Shown here one piece after another: positions 60,080-64,000 of a DNA stretch of 64,000 nucleotides; the stretch's first letter is position 1, and each line of letters opens with the position of its first letter. The notes beneath the pieces are model-generated. The model saw nothing but the letters and a program-made list of their open reading frames with translations, was not told the DNA's origin and searched no databases. Source of the stretch: Oceanibaculum indicum P24 (GTDB lineage: Bacteria > Pseudomonadota > Alphaproteobacteria > Oceanibaculales > Oceanibaculaceae). A program made the translations under genes and the position numbers. The DNA lies in assembly GCF_000299935.1 (NCBI RefSeq), contig NZ_AMRL01000005.1, forward strand, positions 1-64,000. Direction: 5' to 3'.

Positions 60080-61852
60080 ATGCATCGCTATCGTACCCAT
60101 ACCTGCGCCCAGCTTCGTGCCGAGAATGTCGGCGAGACCGTCCGCCTGTCCGGCTGGGTGCATCGCAAGCGTGATCACGGACAGCTCGTCTTCGTCGACC
60201 TGCGTGACCATTACGGCATCACCCAGTGCGTGGTCGATACCGAATCGCCGGTTTTCAAGAGTGTGGAAACGGTGCGACCGGAAAGCGTGGTCATCGTCAC
60301 CGGCCGTGTCGTCAGCCGCGATGCGGAGACGGTGAATTCAAAGCTGCCGACCGGCGATATCGAGGTGCGCGTCGATAGTTTCGAGGTGGAATCGGCTGCC
60401 GATGTGCTGCCGCTGCAGGTGGCGGGTGACGAGGATGCCGGCGAGGAAACCCGCCTGCGCTACCGCTTCCTCGATCTGCGGCGCGAGCGCATCCACCAGA
60501 ACATCCTGCTGCGCTCCCGGGTCATTTCCTCGATCCGCAACCGGATGGTGGCTCAGGGCTTCACCGAATTCCAGACGCCGATCCTGACCGCCTCCTCGCC
60601 GGAAGGCGCGCGCGACTTCCTGGTGCCCAGCCGCCTGCATCCGGGTAAGTTCTACGCCCTGCCGCAGGCGCCGCAGCAGTTCAAGCAGCTGGTGATGATC
60701 TCCGGCTTCGACCGTTATTTCCAGATCGCGCCCTGCTTCCGCGACGAGGACAGCCGCGCCGACCGCAGCCCCGGCGAGTTCTACCAGCTCGACCTTGAGA
60801 TGAGCTTCGTCGAGCAGGAGGATGTGTTCGCAGCGGTCGAGCCAGTGCTCGCCGGCGTTTTCCGCGAATTCTCCGACTGGAGCGTGCCGGACCAGTTCCC
60901 GCGCATCCCGTTTGCCGAGGCGCTGCTGAAATATGGCTCCGACAAGCCGGACCTGCGCAACCCGCTGATCATCAGCGACGTGACCGACATCTTCGCCGAC
61001 ACCGACTTCACCGTGTTCCGCAAGAACATCGAGAAGGGCGCCGTTGTGCGCGCCATTCCGGGGCCGAACTGCGGCAGCCGCGCGATCTGCGACCGCATGA
61101 ACAGCTGGGCGCAGGGCATGGGCGCGCCGGGCATGGGCTACATCATGTTCGCCGAGGGCGAGGGGCGCGGCCCGATCGCCAAGTTCCTGTCGCCGGAGAA
61201 GCTGGCCGACCTGAAGCAGCGCACCGGCCTTGGCGATGGCGATGCGGTGTTCTTCGCCTGCGACAAGCCGCTGAAGGCGGCACAACTCGCCGGCCAGGCC
61301 CGCACCAAGCTGGGCCAGGACCTCGACCTGCTGGAAAAGAATGTGTTCCGGCTGTGCTGGATCGTCGATTTCCCGATGTTCGAACTGGACGAGGAAACCG
61401 GCAAGATCGAGTTCTCGCACAACCCCTTCTCCATGCCGCAGGGCGGCAAGGAGGCGCTGGAGACCATGGACCCGCTGGATATCCTGGCCTACCAGTATGA
61501 CGTGGTGTGCAACGGCGTGGAGCTGTCGAGCGGCGCCATCCGGAACCATCGCCCGGACATCATGAAGAAGGCGTTCGAGATCGCCGGCTATTCGGAAGCG
61601 GTGGTGGAAGCGAAGTTCCCCGCCCTGTGGAACGCCTTCCATTACGGCGCCCCGCCGCACGGTGGCATTGCGCCGGGCATCGACCGCATCGTCATGCTGC
61701 TGGCTGACGAGCCGAACATCCGCGAGGTCATCCTGTTCCCGATGAACCAGAAGGCGGAAGATCTGCTGATGGGCGCCCCCAGCGAGGTGACGCCGGAACA
61801 GCTGCGCGAGCTGCACATCCGTTCGGTGCTGCCGCCTGAAAAGAAGAACTGA
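60080..61852 (+). CDS. aspS: aspartyl-tRNA synthetase
   Basis: A 590-residue class II synthetase of the bacterial type. It has the N-terminal OB anticodon domain ([19 protein letters not shown]), the class II motif 2 ([24 protein letters not shown]), the GAD insertion domain (about residues 300-420) and motif 3 ([19 protein letters not shown]). His28 in [10 protein letters not shown] matches the residue seen in non-discriminating enzymes that also charge tRNA-Asn, which suggests that Asn-tRNA is made by GatCAB in this organism. The ATG at 60080 gives the usual start [12 protein letters not shown]. Confidence 0.97.
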   Translation: MHRYRTHTCAQLRAENVGETVRLSGWVHRKRDHGQLVFVDLRDHYGITQCVVDTESPVFKSVETVRPESVVIVTGRVVSRDAETVNSKLPTGDIEVRVDSFEVESAADVLPLQVAGDEDAGEETRLRYRFLDLRRERIHQNILLRSRVISSIRNRMVAQGFTEFQTPILTASSPEGARDFLVPSRLHPGKFYALPQAPQQFKQLVMISGFDRYFQIAPCFRDEDSRADRSPGEFYQLDLEMSFVEQEDVFAAVEPVLAGVFREFSDWSVPDQFPRIPFAEALLKYGSDKPDLRNPLIISDVTDIFADTDFTVFRKNIEKGAVVRAIPGPNCGSRAICDRMNSWAQGMGAPGMGYIMFAEGEGRGPIAKFLSPEKLADLKQRTGLGDGDAVFFACDKPLKAAQLAGQARTKLGQDLDLLEKNVFRLCWIVDFPMFELDEETGKIEFSHNPFSMPQGGKEALETMDPLDILAYQYDVVCNGVELSSGAIRNHRPDIMKKAFEIAGYSEAVVEAKFPALWNAFHYGAPPHGGIAPGIDRIVMLLADEPNIREVILFPMNQKAEDLLMGAPSEVTPEQLRELHIRSVLPPEKKN

Positions 61853-61857
61853 GGCGG

Positions 61858-62289
61858 ATGGCGGAACCGGGGGAGGCTGGCTACGCGCTGGAGGCTCAGG
61901 TGGGGCATCTGCTCCGCCGGGCACATCAGCGGGCGACGGCGATCTTCCTGGCCGCCATGCAGGAACATCAGGTCACGCCGACGCAGTGGGCCGCCCTTGC
62001 CAAGCTGCGCGAAGAGGGCAGCCTCTCGCAGAACCATCTGGGCCGGCTGACGGCGATGGACCCGGCGACGATCCAGGGTGTCTCGCGCCGGCTGATCGCG
62101 CGCAAGCTGGTCTGCCGGCAGGCCGACCCCGATGACCGCCGCCGTGCCGTGCTGCGGCTGACGGAGGCCGGCGAAAGGCTGGTGGACGGGCTCTACGGTG
62201 CCGCCTTCGGTATCAGCCAGGACACGCTGGCACCGCTCTCCGAGACTGAGCGCGAAACCTTCCTGTCGATGCTGCGCCGGCTGAGCTGA
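61858..62289 (+). CDS. MarR family transcriptional regulator
   Basis: A 143-residue winged-helix protein: LLRRAHQRATAIFLAAMQEHQVTPTQWAALAKLREEGSLSQNHLGRLTAMDPATIQGVSRRLIARKLVCRQADPDDRRRAVLRLTEAG. The DNA-binding and wing motif (DPDDRRRAV) is typical. The ligand and target genes are unknown. It starts 5 bases after the aspS stop. Confidence 0.92.
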   Translation: MAEPGEAGYALEAQVGHLLRRAHQRATAIFLAAMQEHQVTPTQWAALAKLREEGSLSQNHLGRLTAMDPATIQGVSRRLIARKLVCRQADPDDRRRAVLRLTEAGERLVDGLYGAAFGISQDTLAPLSETERETFLSMLRRLS

Positions 62290-62297
62290 GGCCCGCC

Positions 62298-62759
62298 CTA
62301 TTTCGTCAGGGGAATGGCGTAGCGCACCATGGTAGCGGGACCGGCCACGCGGTCATAGAGCAGCCGGGCGGTCTCGTTATCCTCGTCGGTGTGCCAGTAG
62401 AGCCGGAACCAGCCCTCGTCACGTCCCCGGGCGGCCAGCCATTCGATGAGCGCCCGGCCGACACCCTGGCCGCGTGCCGCCTCGGTCACGAACAGATCCT
62501 CCAGATAGCAGACTGTCTTCAGGCTCCAGGTGTGCGGATGCAGTACATAATGCATCAGCCCCAGCGCTTCGCCGGTTTCCGCACTCTCCGCCAGCATGCC
62601 GTGGATCGCCGGATCGCCGCTGGTCAGCTTCTCCCACAGCCCGTCAATGACCGGGGCCGGCAACCTCACCTTGTAGAAGGCACAATAGCCATCCCAGAGC
62701 GATTGCCAGACCGGGCGGTCCCCTTCGGTCAGCGGGCGGAGAATTGCCTGCGCCTTCAT
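62298..62759 (-). CDS. GNAT family N-acetyltransferase
   Basis: A 153-residue acetyltransferase with the acetyl-CoA motif LEDLFVTEAARGQGVGRALIEWLAARG and the C-terminal NETARLLYDRVA. LRPLTEGDRPVWQSLWDGYCAFYK is a common start. The acceptor is unknown. The ATG at 62759 follows GAGGACGGAAAT; an in-frame start at 62786 is possible. It converges on the MarR gene. Confidence 0.9.
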   Translation of the reverse strand: MKAQAILRPLTEGDRPVWQSLWDGYCAFYKVRLPAPVIDGLWEKLTSGDPAIHGMLAESAETGEALGLMHYVLHPHTWSLKTVCYLEDLFVTEAARGQGVGRALIEWLAARGRDEGWFRLYWHTDEDNETARLLYDRVAGPATMVRYAIPLTK

Positions 62760-62791
62760 ATTTCCGTCCTCATCACCAGCGGTCACAGCCC

Positions 62792-63385
62792 CTAATCATC
62801 CCAGCCGCCAAGCCGAAGCATCTCATCCGAGTTGCGGGGAAACAGCTCGTCGACGAGCTGCCGCGCGTAAGCGCGAAAGGCAGGATCGTCGACACCTCCA
62901 AAATTCTGGGCATAGCCGCTGACCGATGCGTACATCCTGTCGCGGTGGCAGAACACGGCCAGGGTGTTCATGCTCGGCCTTTCCGTATTCTGCCGCGTCT
63001 CGCCCGCGCAGACCTCGTCCGCGCGCAGGTTCAGCGCGTTGTTGAACAGGAAGATGATGCGCCAGTTCGGCTCCTGCACCGCCGCACGGTCGGCGGTGAA
63101 CTGCGTCGTCATGCCGAAGACCGTTCCGCTGATGATGTCGGCGACGCGCGGCGCAAGCTGCTGCCCGGTCAGCCCCATGGCGCCGACGGGCACCTCGACC
63201 AGCACCGGGCCTTCACGCCCCGCATATTGCAGATGGTCGCGCACGAAGGGGCCGGGGTCACTCATCCCGCCACGCACCGTGCGGACGCTGCCGGGGCCGG
63301 TGCAGGCGGCCAGCACGAAGGCGGCAAGCAGGACGGTCAGGGCCGGCAGGGCGATGCGGCGGTGGGGGCGCCGGAAAGCAGGCAT
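62792..63385 (-). CDS. putative lipoprotein of unknown function
   Basis: A 197-residue protein with a lipobox (LLAAFVLAACTGPG; Cys28 would be lipidated). The mature part has no domain that I recognise. Two more cysteines (EVCAGET and AVFCHRD) could pair in the periplasm. It starts 29 bases upstream of a GNAT gene in the same direction. Confidence 0.75.
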   Translation of the reverse strand: MPAFRRPHRRIALPALTVLLAAFVLAACTGPGSVRTVRGGMSDPGPFVRDHLQYAGREGPVLVEVPVGAMGLTGQQLAPRVADIISGTVFGMTTQFTADRAAVQEPNWRIIFLFNNALNLRADEVCAGETRQNTERPSMNTLAVFCHRDRMYASVSGYAQNFGGVDDPAFRAYARQLVDELFPRNSDEMLRLGGWDD

Positions 63386-63454
63386 GGGAAAAGGCCTCTG
63401 TAATCAATAGGTCTTAAGGATATGGGCATCGATTCCGGCGAGGCCAAGCGCGTA

Positions 63455-64000
63455 TCACCGCCCGGCGGCGCTGACCGCCTTGCGGGCCAGGGTGGTGATG
63501 CCTTTCCAGTCGCCAGCCTGCACCAGCGTGTCGGGGGCCACCCACGACCCGCCGACGCAGAACACGTTCGGCAGGGCCAGATAGTCGGCCATGTTCTCCG
63601 CCGTCACGCCGCCGGTCGGGCAGAAGGCGAGGTCCGGCATGACCGGCGCGATGGCCTTCAGTGCCGCCGGTCCGCCCATCGGCCCGGCCGGGAAGAATTT
63701 CAGCGAGCGGTAGCCCAGTTCGCGCGCCAGCATCATCTCCGAGACGGTGGCCACGCCCGGCAGCAGCGGGATACCGCTATAGCGGCCGGCATCGGCCAGT
63801 GTCTTGGTCAGGCCCGGGCTGACGGCAAAGGTGGCGCCGGCATTGGCCGCGCGATCCATATCCTCCGGCTGCAGGACGGTGCCAACTCCCAGCATGATAT
63901 CCGGCATAGCCTCACGGATCAGCCGCAGCGCTTCCAGCGCCACCGGCGTGCGCAGCGTGACCTCCAGGATGGTGAGGCCGCCCTCCGCCAGCGCGCGGGC
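63455..64000 (-). CDS. eda: 2-dehydro-3-deoxyphosphogluconate (KDPG) aldolase, 5' end outside the window
   Basis: The window holds the C-terminal 181 residues of a KDPG/KHG aldolase; the start lies beyond 64000. Visible are LTILEVTLRTPVALEALR (Glu of the active site), VGTVL, VSPGL, PGVATVSEMMLARELGY, the Schiff-base lysine in LKFFPAGPMGG, and FCPTGGVTAENMADYL. It cleaves KDPG to pyruvate and glyceraldehyde 3-phosphate in the Entner-Doudoroff pathway. Its partner edd is not in the window. Confidence 0.95.
   Translation of the reverse strand, partial: ARALAEGGLTILEVTLRTPVALEALRLIREAMPDIMLGVGTVLQPEDMDRAANAGATFAVSPGLTKTLADAGRYSGIPLLPGVATVSEMMLARELGYRSLKFFPAGPMGGPAALKAIAPVMPDLAFCPTGGVTAENMADYLALPNVFCVGGSWVAPDTLVQAGDWKGITTLARKAVSAAGR

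Overview
The window is about 64 kb of GC-rich chromosome from an alphaproteobacterium. Its general look suggests Rhodospirillales or a related order: an IalB family protein, an RpoE/ChrR pair, DUF1194 and DUF1045 proteins, palindromic intergenic repeats of an alphaproteobacterial kind, and a divergent tesA/ybbA-ybbP block. No 16S gene is present, so the genus is not decided. Most of the window is ordinary housekeeping and accessory metabolism.

Layout. 0-8.4 kb: the end of an RTX repeat protein, a tartrate/D-malate-type dehydrogenase, a ferric-iron ABC permease facing its binding protein (no ATPase gene nearby), a lipoprotein, the AzlCD exporter pair and an MFS transporter. 8.4-11.3 kb: polA. 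11.5-18.1 kb: a catabolic neighbourhood with three SDRs, a lambda-crystallin/carnitine-dehydrogenase-like 3-hydroxyacid dehydrogenase, a BKACE (DUF849) enzyme, an AroE-like protein, a VOC protein and a VapBC-type toxin-antitoxin pair. 18.1-28.1 kb: bacterioferritin and its ferredoxin with Fur-like boxes, asd, IalB, an ECF sigma/ChrR anti-sigma pair, tesA and ybbAP.

28.1-31.7 kb is the most interesting part: a compact class II lanthipeptide locus. Two tandem Nif11-leader precursor peptides with Cys/Ser/Thr-rich cores are followed by a LanM synthetase. Its cyclase domain carries a CCG zinc motif, as in the substrate-tolerant prochlorosin synthetase ProcM. No dedicated exporter/protease or immunity gene lies beside it.

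31.6-46.4 kb: aldo/keto reductase, BI-1 protein, pterin dehydratase, minimal metallopeptidase, DUF1194 and DUF1045 proteins, mmsA, an iron alcohol dehydrogenase, rlmN, then a stretch that looks more AT-rich with a zinc-ribbon methyltransferase, tRNA-Gly(CCC) and a TonB-dependent siderophore receptor behind a Fur-like box; then a PRC-barrel protein. 46.6-54 kb: Lon-like protease, an SMP-30 family protein, a cysteine-free DJ-1/PfpI protein, and speD-speE. 54.3-58.9 kb: dTDP-rhamnose genes rfbC-rfbB-rfbD-rfbA with one parDE pair inserted between rfbD and rfbA and a second, opposing parDE pair abutting rfbA. 59-64 kb: M23 peptidase, aspS, MarR regulator, GNAT, lipoprotein, and a partial KDPG aldolase.

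Genes that work together: iron uptake and storage (ABC transporter, siderophore receptor, Bfd/Bfr); polyamine synthesis (speD-speE); dTDP-L-rhamnose synthesis; the singlet-oxygen-type sigma/anti-sigma pair; and the lanthipeptide operon. All calls come from reading the sequence; no database search was run.
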